A stretch of DNA of 64,000 bases from Haloimpatiens lingqiaonensis. GTDB taxonomy: Bacteria > Bacillota > Clostridia > Clostridiales > Clostridiaceae. Each line of letters starts with the position of its first letter. Position 1 is the first letter of the stretch. The stretch lies in assembly GCF_044502415.1 (NCBI RefSeq), contig NZ_CP172402.1. One strand, 5' to 3'. A program made the position numbers and the translations under genes. The notes under the pieces were generated by a model. The model saw only the letters and a list, made by a program, of their open reading frames with translations, had not been told where the DNA came from and did not search any database. Shown in pieces: positions 34,607-43,002 of this stretch.

Positions 34607-35241
34607 TCAAGCACCTCCAAAAAGTCCTCCCAAGCAGTTAATGGATAACTATTTACTGTTCCAAATCTTTCATCATTTGTTTCACATTTTCTTATTTCAA
34701 TAGAGTGGCACCTACAGTATGCAGATAATCTTTTACCGATACTTTGACATTCTTTTAAATTCCAACCCATGTTGAAAACATTATTGTACTTGGCTACGGT
34801 ATAAAACTTGAGGGAGGTATTTAAAGCAATTTCAAGACTTTCGTTTTCTTCTGATAAAGCAAGTATTTTTATTTCAGCTTCCCTTGCTTTTTGCTGAGCT
34901 ATTAATAAAGCACGTTCCATAATTTTTTCAGGGGAGTTCCATGCTTCTTCAATGGAGATAAAATACTGCCTAAACTTTTTCCCCATTTCACTTCTTTGGA
35001 GCATACAGATTTCTTTTGCCATAGAAATGGTTAGGGAGTGGTCGATTCTAGGCTTACCAGGAAGACCGTCAGACCTATTACTCAAAATTGAGTAATAGTC
35101 TTTTCCCTCTATAAAGCCGTATTTGCACATTCTTGAAAACCAATCATTATATCTAGTTTCAACTTTTAATGCCTCATGAAGTTCACGACCATTTACTGTA
35201 GGAATATTATTTTTATAATCAATTACAATTAGTTCATTCAT
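34603..35241 (-). CDS. Phage antirepressor (AntA/AntB type)
   Basis: A 212-residue antirepressor. The AntA domain begins VNGRELHEALKVETRYNDWFSRM, and the DNA/partner part has SLTISMAKEICMLQRSEMGKKF. The C-terminal half (NEELAW-like helices, LTAWEDFLEVLE) is less conserved. It may release the lysogenic repressor or act in induction. The ATG at 35239-35241 has GAGGAGGTT upstream. It overlaps the primase gene by 4 bases. Confidence 0.85.
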   Translation of the reverse strand: MNELIVIDYKNNIPTVNGRELHEALKVETRYNDWFSRMCKYGFIEGKDYYSILSNRSDGLPGKPRIDHSLTISMAKEICMLQRSEMGKKFRQYFISIEEAWNSPEKIMERALLIAQQKAREAEIKILALSEENESLEIALNTSLKFYTVAKYNNVFNMGWNLKECQSIGKRLSAYCRCHSIEIRKCETNDERFGTVNSYPLTAWEDFLEVLE

Positions 35242-35633
35242 TCTGTAACCTCCTCGCATCTAGAATTAAAGTATCTTATTGGCATATTTCTTCTTTTGGC
35301 TTTAGCAATTTCTTCAGCCATTCCCTTAGAAACTCTATCAAAGACCCACAATTCTTCACATTTGCCAAGTAGTATAAGAGCAAAGCGGAGTCCAAGTTCT
35401 CTTTCCTCAGGATCTTCATCATCTAAAAATTGAGGGTAGTGCAGGTGAGGAGCTATAGGAATATATCCTTTACTTATAGCAAACCTACAATAGCCCTGAG
35501 CCTTTTTAATATTTCTTTCCATATCACCTGAGAAGGGAGAGGCAATATAAACAAGGGGAAGATATTTTTTCTTTAAAGCTTCATAAGGAGTAGGGTCATA
35601 GTATCCTTCTTGATTAAATTTACTTATTGTCAT
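35238..35633 (-). CDS. DUF4406 / nucleoside 2-deoxyribosyltransferase-like protein
   Basis: A 131-residue protein with the Rossmann-like pattern of the nucleoside 2-deoxyribosyltransferase superfamily: LVYIASPFSGDMERNIKKA, GYIPIAPHLHYPQFL and CEELWVFDRVSKGMAEEIAKA. The glutamate of GMAEEI fits the catalytic nucleophile of the family. A role in nucleotide salvage or modification is inferred. It overlaps the antirepressor and zinc-ribbon genes. Confidence 0.8.
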   Translation of the reverse strand: MTISKFNQEGYYDPTPYEALKKKYLPLVYIASPFSGDMERNIKKAQGYCRFAISKGYIPIAPHLHYPQFLDDEDPEERELGLRFALILLGKCEELWVFDRVSKGMAEEIAKAKRRNMPIRYFNSRCEEVTE

Positions 35634-35853
35634 ATTGGATACCTCGCTTCTTTAACTCTTTTAATTTTGTTTTGCTACATTCACTGCAATATACAGATGT
35701 GCCATACAAATCACCTTCGCCATTACTAAAGAGCTCCACTAAGTCAATTTCCACTTCGCACCCACAATTAGGACAGGTACAAAAGACATTGTCATCATGG
35801 ATATCTACAGTTACATCAACTGAAGGGCTGACTTTTTCTTTTACATAAAACAT
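35620..35853 (-). CDS. Small double zinc-ribbon protein
   Basis: A 77-residue protein with Cys pairs CTCPNCGCEVEI and VYCSECSKTKL. No family function is known. It sits directly downstream of an RNA hairpin repeat and the DNA polymerase gene. Confidence 0.65.
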   Translation of the reverse strand: MFYVKEKVSPSVDVTVDIHDDNVFCTCPNCGCEVEIDLVELFSNGEGDLYGTSVYCSECSKTKLKELKKRGIQYDNK

Positions 35854-35877
35854 AAAAACACCTCCAAAAATTTAATA

Positions 35878-35930
35878 GGCAGGTAATGCCCTTATTAACT
35901 AAAGGACAGTACCTGCCAAATTCCGTAGTA
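35878..35930 (-). ncRNA. Conserved-loop RNA hairpin, copy B
   Basis: Immediately after the DNA polymerase stop the minus strand reads ACTACGGAATTT, an 8-bp stem (GGCAGGTA with TACCTGCC) and a larger loop beginning CTGTCCTTTAG. Flank and loop are as in copies A and C although the stem sequence is entirely different. Confidence 0.6.
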
Positions 35931-35935
35931 GTTTT

Positions 35936-37876
35936 TTAATCTTTTTTGTAAAAGTTTCCTTCAAAGCCTTCAGCTCGGAGTTGTAAGCCCTTTGACCATG
36001 GAGGAGTTTCACACATTATTTTACATATCTCATCTACAGTTATATGTTTTTCAGCCTCAATAATAATCTCATCATGAATATGCATTACTATAGAAAAATG
36101 TCTTAATTTCTCCATAGAAAAAATTAGAATATCTCTACTAATTGCTTGAACAATATTTTCCACAAACTTTGGTCCATAGGACTGTATCCTTTCCCATTTC
36201 TTAGTTCCACCAAGACCCTCATAAGTTACACAATCTGAGCCAAACTTACTGACTCCAATTTTGGGTTTAACATAGGATAGTTGCCTACCAGAGGGGAGGG
36301 TAATAAATAACATTCCGCTTTTATAAGAAAACTCAATGCCATGAGTAGTGGTAGTAGTTCTTTCTCTGACAGTTTTAAGAACTACTCTATCAACATCCCA
36401 CCAAAAATTAACTATATTAGAATTGGCAAGTCTCCAGGAGTCAACTAGGGGTTTAAGCTCATATTCTTCAAGTCCCATATCAAGAGCACCCATAGAAATT
36501 AATGCACCAACGGAGCCGCCGTAACCACAGGCCAGGTCGGCTACTTTCCCTTTATCTCTTAAGGGACTCTTTTTATCTATTTTTTCAATAGGAACATCAA
36601 ACATTTGACTTGCAGTAGCAATATATAAATCTTCTTTTCTTTCATAGGCATCAAGAACCCACTTTTCACCTGCAAGCCAAGCTAGAACAACTCTTTCAAT
36701 AGAAGAAAAATCTGCGACTATAAATTTATGATTAGCCTTTGGAATAAAGGATGTACGAATAAGCTGGGATAAAACTTCTGGGATAGAATCATAAAGCATA
36801 TCTAATGCAGTTATATTGTTTGTGTGAACTAATTCTCTAGCTTCATATAAATCAGGAATATTGTTTCTAGGAAGGTTCTGAGGTTGCAAAATTCTACCTG
36901 CAAATCTTCCTGTCCTATTTGCACCATAAAATTGAAACATTCCTCTAGCACGATTATCAGAGCCTACAGCATTTTCCATAGTTTGATATTTCTTAACGGA
37001 TGATTTTGAAATTTGCTGCCTAAGAGTTAAAACCTTTGATAAATCTCCAGTAGCTGTTTCTAATAATTCTGAAACAATCTTTTTTCCAAGGCTTTCAGTT
37101 TCAAGACCATTTTCAGAGAGCCAACCTTTTAATTGTTGTACTGAATTTGGATTATCAAGATTTGTTAATGCTTTCATTTCATCAATTAATTTAGTACGAG
37201 AGTGGTCGCCAATTTCTATTGCATTCTTTATAAAATCTAAATCAAGAAGTACACCTCTATCATTAATTTCCTGGTCTAAGTGATATTCATGCCATATATG
37301 TTCGGGAACAGGAAATTTCGAGAGTTTCATTTGAATTTCTAGTTCCGTCTCCACATCACGTTTGTTATATTCTTTAAAAGTTGACCATTTTTCAAGGTCA
37401 TGGTAGGGATGATTTCTAGTTCTTTTACCATTTGTTTTAGTAGGCTTACAAGGAGTACAAAAGTACCTTATTAAATCTTTTCCTTCTTTAAGCTTCTGTT
37501 TTTCAAGTCCTAAAACTGTACCAACACCTTCAAGAGAAAGGGGAAGTCCCATATAAGCAGACCAAATCATAGAGCATCTCCATGATGAAGGGTCAAGATA
37601 TTTTCCAGTAGGGTATCCCAGGTACCTAGATAGACAAATGCGTTCAAAGTTAGCATTGAAGGCCCATTTAATAATATTAGGGTCAGTTAATGCATCTAAA
37701 ATTTCTATTGGTATCTTTTCACCCATTGCTAAATCAATGACTTTAACATCCCCGCCATCAATGGAATAAGCAAATAGTAAAATTTCAAAATCAAGAGATT
37801 CAACATATCTATAAACTCCAGATTTTGAAAGATTGATGCTACTAAAAGTTTCTATATCAATTTCTAATGTTTTCAT
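35936..37876 (-). CDS. Phage family A DNA polymerase
   Basis: A 646-residue DNA polymerase I-type enzyme. The 3'-5' exonuclease domain begins LEIDIETFSSINLSKSG with the first catalytic Asp-Glu. The polymerase domain has motif A FIVADFSSIERVVLAWLAGE near 385, the O-helix region KGKVADLACGYGGSVGALI near 435, and motif C MHIHDEIIIEAE near 610. It replicates phage DNA and is complete. Confidence 0.94.
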   Translation of the reverse strand: MKTLEIDIETFSSINLSKSGVYRYVESLDFEILLFAYSIDGGDVKVIDLAMGEKIPIEILDALTDPNIIKWAFNANFERICLSRYLGYPTGKYLDPSSWRCSMIWSAYMGLPLSLEGVGTVLGLEKQKLKEGKDLIRYFCTPCKPTKTNGKRTRNHPYHDLEKWSTFKEYNKRDVETELEIQMKLSKFPVPEHIWHEYHLDQEINDRGVLLDLDFIKNAIEIGDHSRTKLIDEMKALTNLDNPNSVQQLKGWLSENGLETESLGKKIVSELLETATGDLSKVLTLRQQISKSSVKKYQTMENAVGSDNRARGMFQFYGANRTGRFAGRILQPQNLPRNNIPDLYEARELVHTNNITALDMLYDSIPEVLSQLIRTSFIPKANHKFIVADFSSIERVVLAWLAGEKWVLDAYERKEDLYIATASQMFDVPIEKIDKKSPLRDKGKVADLACGYGGSVGALISMGALDMGLEEYELKPLVDSWRLANSNIVNFWWDVDRVVLKTVRERTTTTTHGIEFSYKSGMLFITLPSGRQLSYVKPKIGVSKFGSDCVTYEGLGGTKKWERIQSYGPKFVENIVQAISRDILIFSMEKLRHFSIVMHIHDEIIIEAEKHITVDEICKIMCETPPWSKGLQLRAEGFEGNFYKKD

Positions 37877-37938
37877 TTAATTCTCCTTTCTTAGATATAG
37901 ATAAAGCAGCAAGATTTAATCCTGCTGCCTTCAAAGTT

Positions 37939-38502
37939 TTATGAAAGGAAATCATCATCTATATCAGTTGCAAAGTCATCCTCAGCTCTTGATTTGCCAC
38001 CAAGAGATTCTCCATCTCTAATCTTTTGTAGATTGTTAAGACCACAGGCAATTCCCTTATTTCCGTTACTATTAAAGGCATAGAAGTTAATACTAGCTCT
38101 GCCATATACACCACTATAAACTTCAGAGCGATCAAGAATAGGGTCAAGATTACTATCTACAATACCTGGAGCAGTTGCTGAATTTGCATTTACAAAATAT
38201 GAATTAGCATAAGCTTCATCATCTGGTCTTTCAACATCACCATCTCTTAATGGTTGCTTAATAGAAGATAGAGGGGGTACAGTTTTACCATTACCTTTTA
38301 ATTTACCTTCGCCTTCTTTATAAGCAGCCTCAATAGCAGTCTTAATTTTGTTAAGAGTTCTAGTATCTGACTTTGGAATTATTAGTGATACTGAAAACTT
38401 AGGTGTACCACCGTTAATTGATTTTGCTTCCCAAACATTTGCATATGACCATCTTGTTTCTGGTCCTGTTATAACTTTCATTGGATTAGTATTTTTACTC
38501 AT
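37939..38502 (-). CDS. DUF2815 single-stranded-DNA-binding-like protein
   Basis: A 187-residue DUF2815 protein (VITGPETRWSYANVWEAKS; FSVSLIIPKSDTRTLNK; SGVYGRASINFYAFN), with an acidic C-terminal tail (EDDFATDIDDDFL) like ssDNA-binding proteins. It lies between DUF2800 nuclease and DNA polymerase genes, the usual phage arrangement. Confidence 0.88.
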   Translation of the reverse strand: MSKNTNPMKVITGPETRWSYANVWEAKSINGGTPKFSVSLIIPKSDTRTLNKIKTAIEAAYKEGEGKLKGNGKTVPPLSSIKQPLRDGDVERPDDEAYANSYFVNANSATAPGIVDSNLDPILDRSEVYSGVYGRASINFYAFNSNGNKGIACGLNNLQKIRDGESLGGKSRAEDDFATDIDDDFLS

Positions 38503-39637
38503 AAATTTGTCCTCCTAAATTTTCTTTAAAATCATCTACAGCTGTATTAATAGCTGGTCGTTTATCACTCTCAGAAACGAGAGTAGGTTTACCTTTTGGT
38601 TTTTCTACTAGGTCTGATAATAATTCTGAAAACCTAGCTTTTCCTAATGTTTTTTCCATAGCTGTGATTCCTTTGATTTTATGTTCATAAGGGTCATAGC
38701 CATTTGATTTAACAACTTTAATAACTTCTTCTTCATTAATATACTTTCTGTTACTTCTTCCTTCGACTAGTTTAAAGCCATGCCACTGTTTGCCACGAAG
38801 AGCAGCTGTTAGAGCATAATCTTTAATATCAGAAGCCCAAGAAATTAGCTCATCGATTTTACTTAGAATTTCTTCTACATCTTCATCTTCTAAAATAGGT
38901 GGTAGCTTAAATTCATACTTAGCAAGCTCAAGATTATATTCAGCCCTGTGTCTGCATTCATGCTTACTTTTACAGAAAACACACCAATCACCACATTTAA
39001 ATTCTCCTTCTCCATCAAGGGCAAGCTTAGCTGTAGGTATTAAAATATCATTAGCCCACTTATAGAGTTCATCTTTTGAAAGGGTGAAGGTGCTTATATT
39101 GTTTCTTCTGGGCTGATAGATGGTCATAGATACAGTTTCAATATCATAAATACCATCAAAAAGCTCTAATGCACCAAGCCCATATAATTTCATTTGTGAG
39201 TTGTCATTGGCATCAACTAGGATTCCTGTACCATGCTTATAATCAATTACATGAAGTGCATCATCTGAAACAATAATACAGTCCCCAGTACCATAGCCGC
39301 CTTCAGCATACTTTGAATAATCTAATCTTTGTTCTATTAGAATCAAAGGGTCAGAGCATCTTGTTTTTGCATCCTCTAAAAGTTCTAGAATATAGGCAGC
39401 ATAGCTTTCAGCACATTCTTCCATTTCTTCATTGTAGTATTCAAGATTAGCAGTAGGGTCTTTAGCTCCCATACCTAAAAGGGTTTTTAATTTATACTCT
39501 CCTAATAGATGAGCTTCAGTCCCTTCAGCTGCATAACTACTTGTTGTATCATCGTATTTCTGGCCAAGTCTTAAAGACGGAGGGCAGTTTAGCCAGCGAT
39601 GACTTGAAGAAGGGGAGAGGAGAGCATGTTTACTCAT
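38495..39637 (-). CDS. DUF2800 RecB-like nuclease
   Basis: A 380-residue PD-(D/E)xK protein of the DUF2800 family. It opens HALLSPSSSHRWLNCPPSLRL, has the active-site region EGGYGTGDCIIVSDDALHVIDYKHGTGILV (near 115-145, with D and K of DYKHG) and a Cys cluster (CGDWCVFCKSKHECRHRAE near 225) that fits an iron-sulfur or zinc site. It probably processes DNA ends in recombination or replication. Confidence 0.9.
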   Translation of the reverse strand: MSKHALLSPSSSHRWLNCPPSLRLGQKYDDTTSSYAAEGTEAHLLGEYKLKTLLGMGAKDPTANLEYYNEEMEECAESYAAYILELLEDAKTRCSDPLILIEQRLDYSKYAEGGYGTGDCIIVSDDALHVIDYKHGTGILVDANDNSQMKLYGLGALELFDGIYDIETVSMTIYQPRRNNISTFTLSKDELYKWANDILIPTAKLALDGEGEFKCGDWCVFCKSKHECRHRAEYNLELAKYEFKLPPILEDEDVEEILSKIDELISWASDIKDYALTAALRGKQWHGFKLVEGRSNRKYINEEEVIKVVKSNGYDPYEHKIKGITAMEKTLGKARFSELLSDLVEKPKGKPTLVSESDKRPAINTAVDDFKENLGGQIYE

Positions 39638-39962
39638 TTCCCAATACCTTCACTTCTTCCAGTAGTTTCTTATACTTTTTAGGGTCGATTTCACTTAATT
39701 TATTAGCACCATGCTTTTCCAGTAAAGCTTTGATTTCATCCGTATAACCACTACGAGATTTTTCTGCTAGAACAGCTCTAACCATTTCTAAAGTAAGTTT
39801 TTCTTTAGTAGCTGCAGGTTGCTTTTTTGGTTCGATAGCTTCATTTGAAATTTCACCACTTCCAGAGAATAAGTCTAGAAGTGAGTCAGCTACAGATAAA
39901 AGCATATTAGCAGCAGTTTTTAATTCATCTACGGTTTGAGATAGTTCGTTCATTTTACTCAT
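39630..39962 (-). CDS. Small phage protein of the recombination module
   Basis: A 110-residue protein. The N-terminal half is a helix (VDELKTAANMLLSVADSLLDLF), then a Pro-Lys linker and a C-terminal helical part (EMVRAVLAEKSRSGYTDEIKALLEKHGANKLSEI) like short phage proteins that precede DUF2800. No function is known to me. It overlaps the nuclease gene by 8 bases. Confidence 0.7.
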   Translation of the reverse strand: MSKMNELSQTVDELKTAANMLLSVADSLLDLFSGSGEISNEAIEPKKQPAATKEKLTLEMVRAVLAEKSRSGYTDEIKALLEKHGANKLSEIDPKKYKKLLEEVKVLGNE

Positions 39963-39990
39963 ATAGATTTGCTCCTTTCATAAATTTTTT

Positions 39991-40034
39991 GCCCTTCAAT
40001 ATCTAAAGGACACTGAAGGGCAGAATCCGTAGTA
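39991..40034 (-). ncRNA. Conserved-loop RNA hairpin, copy C
   Basis: After the sigma-like gene stop, the minus strand reads ACTACGGATTC, an 8-bp stem (GCCCTTCA with TGAAGGGC) and loop GTGTCCTTTAGATAT. Stem differs from copies A and B; loop and flank are kept. Confidence 0.6.
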
Positions 40035-40041
40035 AAACTTT

Positions 40042-40680
40042 TTATTTTTCTAAAACATCTTTTAAGTCTTTATGTGAAAGGAGTTTTTTACGAAGCTGAA
40101 GTTCTCTGTATCTAACTCCATCAACGGTAATATTTAATTTTTCTGCTATTACTTTTTTCTTCTCTTTATTAATAAGCGCATTAAAAAGTAATTTATCCTC
40201 AGAAGATAAGCCATCATAGGCTACAAGGAGAGCTGCCATTAATTCTTTATCCTCTATAATTTTTAAAACATTTTGGGATTTATCAATAGGGGTGAAGGAA
40301 CTTTCCATTTCATCATCATTACCTGTCCAAGTTTTATCCAACTCAACAGTTCTACTTTTGTTTTTCCTATTACATTGCTCACAGTTTTGGTCACAGTTTT
40401 TGGTTTTTTCCCATATACAAGAGAATTTTCTATATTCATATCTTTCTTCTCTTTTTAAAGAAGTGCTATTAAAACGATGAATGTCTTCATTGGCTTGATT
40501 TCTAATAAGTCTTACAGCATACCCAGCTTCTTCATCATAGAACCAGCGTTGCTTATAAGGGTTTTCTTTGGTTGGCGGTTCAGCAGGGGCAAAACAAACT
40601 TTTCTGTCTACCTTTAAATATTCGCCTTTTTTATTTTGTGCATAGTATTCTTTGTAATAAATACTTTGATAGTTTTTCAT
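40042..40680 (-). CDS. Sigma-70 region 4-like early regulator
   Basis: A 212-residue protein with a C-terminal sigma region 4-like helix-turn-helix (SSEDKLLFNALINKEKKKV; AEKLNITVDGVRYRELQLRK). The middle has a Cys cluster (CIWEKTKNCDQNCEQC) that may bind metal. It is the first sizeable early gene and probably controls phage transcription. It lies between two hairpin elements. Confidence 0.8.
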   Translation of the reverse strand: MKNYQSIYYKEYYAQNKKGEYLKVDRKVCFAPAEPPTKENPYKQRWFYDEEAGYAVRLIRNQANEDIHRFNSTSLKREERYEYRKFSCIWEKTKNCDQNCEQCNRKNKSRTVELDKTWTGNDDEMESSFTPIDKSQNVLKIIEDKELMAALLVAYDGLSSEDKLLFNALINKEKKKVIAEKLNITVDGVRYRELQLRKKLLSHKDLKDVLEK

Positions 40681-40742
40681 TTTATTTCCTCCTTAGGTTT
40701 TCAATTTGAAATCCACCAGAGGAAAGAAATCCTCAAAACAAA

Positions 40743-40790
40743 AAGACGGCATGGGGGAACACATATAAATGTGTCCCGCACGGCCGTCTT
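40743..40790 (-). terminator. Large GC-rich hairpin before the sigma-like gene
   Basis: AAGACGGC (40743-40750) pairs with GCCGTCTT (40783-40790), with inner stems GGG/CCC and ACACAT/ATGTGT. On the minus strand it is followed by TTTTGTTTT, so it should end transcripts of the 52-residue gene, or be bypassed by antitermination. It is far more GC-rich than its surroundings. Confidence 0.7.
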
Positions 40791-40831
40791 AGCGTTCTGG
40801 CGGATTCCAGTTATCAAGTTGTGATTAAATT

Positions 40832-40990
40832 TTAAGCTACATCTTTTTTATGTTGATGGGTAATGTTTAAAGTCCCATCTGGATTTGCAGTGATTATTGT
40901 TAAGCAATCTTTAAGGCAAATCTCTATAACTTTTTTGTCTTTGCTGATATCGCAGATTCGTTTGTTATTGATGTTTCTGACTTCTTCCAT
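40832..40990 (-). CDS. 52-residue early phage protein
   Basis: A short gene with a strong ribosome site AGGAGG 7-8 bases upstream of ATG 40988-40990. The product (MEEVRNINNKRICDISKDKK ... ending HQHKKDVA) has two cysteines in beta-like strands. I recall similar small proteins in other Firmicute phages but no function. It is enclosed by two terminator-like hairpins. Confidence 0.65.
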   Translation of the reverse strand: MEEVRNINNKRICDISKDKKVIEICLKDCLTIITANPDGTLNITHQHKKDVA

Positions 40991-41048
40991 GGTGGCTTCC
41001 TCCTTTCATAGATTTATAAATGCAGAAGAATTTTTAATAAATTTTAAT

Positions 41049-41081
41049 AAAAAAACTGCTATTGGCTTGTACAATAACAGT
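41049..41081 (-). terminator. Terminator-like hairpin in the early leader
   Basis: Minus-strand ACTGTTATTG pairs with CAATAGCAGT (one G-U) around a 7-base loop and is followed by a U run. It lies upstream of the first early gene, so it could act as an attenuator of the early operon. Confidence 0.65.
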
Positions 41082-41208
41082 CTACTAGTTATGAAATTGA
41101 GTTTACATGGCTGCGACTTTACTTTGACTTTACTATCACTTTAATTTTAAAGAATCTATATACAACTTTAAGAATGTAAAGGATAAATCTGAAAATACAG
41201 AAAAAAGA

Positions 41209-41237
41209 TTGTAAGATATATAGTTGCGTGATAAAAT
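41209..41237 (+). promoter_or_regulatory. Probable promoter of the defence operon
   Basis: TTGTAA and TAAAAT are separated by exactly 17 bases, about 55 bases before the HTH gene start. No overlapping phage repressor operator was recognised. Confidence 0.45.
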
Positions 41238-41292
41238 ATAAATTAATATAAGAAAATCATTAGTTGAATCTATTTTATGTGGAGGCGAGATT

Positions 41293-41502
41293 GTGAGATT
41301 TAGCTATAATAAATTGTGGAAATTGCTAATTGATAAGAAGTTAATGAAAAAAGATTTAATGGCTATGACAAATATAACTTCATCTACAATGGCTAAGATG
41401 GGAAAGGATCTACCAGTTAGCATGGAAGTTTTAGCACGGATTTGTAAAGCGTTAGATTGTAATATTGGGGATATTGTAGATGTGATTAATGAAGATAGAT
41501 GA
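41293..41502 (+). CDS. Small XRE/Cro-type regulator of the defence operon
   Basis: A 69-residue helix-turn-helix protein (LMKKDLMAMTNITSSTMAKMG, then LARICKALDCNIGDIVDVI). This class of tiny regulator often heads restriction-modification and other defence operons in Firmicutes. The start is the GTG at 41293, 7 bases after GGAGG. The HamA-like gene begins 24 bases after its stop. It could also be the phage repressor, since no other candidate is visible. Confidence 0.8.
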   Translation: MRFSYNKLWKLLIDKKLMKKDLMAMTNITSSTMAKMGKDLPVSMEVLARICKALDCNIGDIVDVINEDR

Positions 41503-41526
41503 TAGTTTCTTAGAAAGGAGAATTAG

Positions 41527-43002
41527 ATGAAACGGCTTTGTTATGCTTCTTTATTAAAAGTTCTTTATCATTGTAAACCTTATAATGTTTCACAATGCTT
41601 AATCAACGGTACAATGCTTCTAATATTAGATGATTACGAAGATTTGACTGGAGATGATAATGCTGCATCAAGGATGGCTACAGGACATAGAAATGTTTCT
41701 CCTGAAGCTGGAGCAGAGGCAAGAAATGTTAAAGTCTCTAGTGTTATAGATTACTTTAGGGATAATGTTATCTCTTTACTCAATAAAGCAAAGATTAAGA
41801 CTGCAATTTTGGCATTGAGAGATATTCTTGCCGACGATGATTCTATTCCAGGGGATACTCCAATATATCTAGAAAGTCTTAAGACTAAGGATGAGATCAT
41901 TAATGAAACTGTATTTGATCCAGCAGAATTAATAGCTAATATTTTTTTATATACTGTTGCCAATGTAAAAAGCACTGATTTGAAAACTGAAATTAAAGAA
42001 GTAACAGAGGAGTACTTAAATTCATTTGATTCAAAGAAAGATACTATTTCATTTATGAAAAACATTGCTACATCTACCACTTCAATAAAAAAGACTATTA
42101 AAGATAAAAATTTCAATGGAATATTTAATGAAGTGAAGCATTTAGAGGCACTTGGGTTAAAAAATAATAACGAGCTTAGAGTTTTTCATTTGAATGTGAT
42201 AAATAATAAATTTTCTAGCAGAGATTTAAAAAAGTTTCTTGTTTCAAATGTTGGGATGTATGTATTTTCAAGAGCTGAGATAGAACAATTTAAAATAGAG
42301 GACGATGTAGAAAGCATAGGATTACAAGCGTTAAATAGATTAAAGAAATATGGCGGAGCGAATTATTTAACAGGAGACACCCTTGGTGATATGATTCTTT
42401 ATGCCTTTCTAGAACAAGTTTTAAACGCTCCCAAAATTATGAGTAAGATTGAATTAGCTACTACTGCAAGTAGGTATGGAAGTAAAAGTGATGGTATACA
42501 CTTATTAACAATTGATGAGGGTTTGGGACAGCCTTATCATCAGCTTGTATTTGGGGCATCACAAATCATTGGAGATTTAACTAGTGCGGTTGATAAGTCA
42601 ATGGAGGCTGTAAAGGATATTAATGATGACCCCTCGACTGAATTAAATGTAGTGGAGAGCACTTTATTCGGTAGAGTATTTGACGACTCTACAGCAGAGT
42701 ATATGAAAAATATTATCCTGCCAAGTAGGGGAGGAGCATCTGCAGTAGACCAAGCTTACGGTATATTTTTGGGCTATACACTAGGATTGGATTCATCAAC
42801 TTTGTCAAACTCTCAGTTTCGTGTTGAAGCAGTCAACAAGATGAAAGAGGACATAAAATCAACTGCACCTTATATTGTAGATAAAATTAATAGTATGGGC
42901 ATGAATGGGTATTCATTCTATTTTTATGTTTTACCATTTAACGATGCTCCTAATGAGAAAAAATGCATAATATCCGATTTGCTAGCAGGGGGTGTATGCT
43001 AA
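41527..43002 (+). CDS. HamA-like (DUF1837) Hachiman protein with N-terminal extension
   Basis: A 491-residue protein. Residues about 280-400 match the HamA/DUF1837 core: GDTLGDMILYAFLEQVLNAP, IMSKIELATTASRYGSKSDGIHLL and YHQLVFGASQIIGDL. In nuclease-active HamA, the strand after the conserved Asp ends in Gly-Glu-x-Lys; here the place reads G-A-S-Q, so both catalytic residues appear lost. About 280 residues precede the core, including IDYFRDNVISLLNKAKIKTA and FDPAELIANIFLYTV, a helical module I recall from other Firmicute defence proteins. It abuts the helicase gene (stop then ATG at 43003), giving a HamA-HamB pair. Confidence 0.75.
   Translation: MKRLCYASLLKVLYHCKPYNVSQCLINGTMLLILDDYEDLTGDDNAASRMATGHRNVSPEAGAEARNVKVSSVIDYFRDNVISLLNKAKIKTAILALRDILADDDSIPGDTPIYLESLKTKDEIINETVFDPAELIANIFLYTVANVKSTDLKTEIKEVTEEYLNSFDSKKDTISFMKNIATSTTSIKKTIKDKNFNGIFNEVKHLEALGLKNNNELRVFHLNVINNKFSSRDLKKFLVSNVGMYVFSRAEIEQFKIEDDVESIGLQALNRLKKYGGANYLTGDTLGDMILYAFLEQVLNAPKIMSKIELATTASRYGSKSDGIHLLTIDEGLGQPYHQLVFGASQIIGDLTSAVDKSMEAVKDINDDPSTELNVVESTLFGRVFDDSTAEYMKNIILPSRGGASAVDQAYGIFLGYTLGLDSSTLSNSQFRVEAVNKMKEDIKSTAPYIVDKINSMGMNGYSFYFYVLPFNDAPNEKKCIISDLLAGGVC

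Noticed and set aside
37959..38147. Minus-strand 62-codon frame inside the DUF2815 gene
   Set aside because: Overlaps a well-supported gene in another frame and has no start signal.
3739..40034. Conserved hairpins as CRISPR or as a toxin-antitoxin RNA
   Set aside because: Copies are 4-32 kb apart, not arrayed, and no nuclease toxin or cas gene lies beside them.
40811..40818. TTATCAAG as an alternative right attachment core near the early region
   Set aside because: Only 7-8 bases match and it lies next to a phage gene with no flanking symmetry; the site at 54053 agrees better, though both are weak.
41751..42116. Minus-strand 121-codon frame under the HamA-like gene
   Set aside because: Antisense shadow; no ribosome site, and the plus-strand operon is contiguous.
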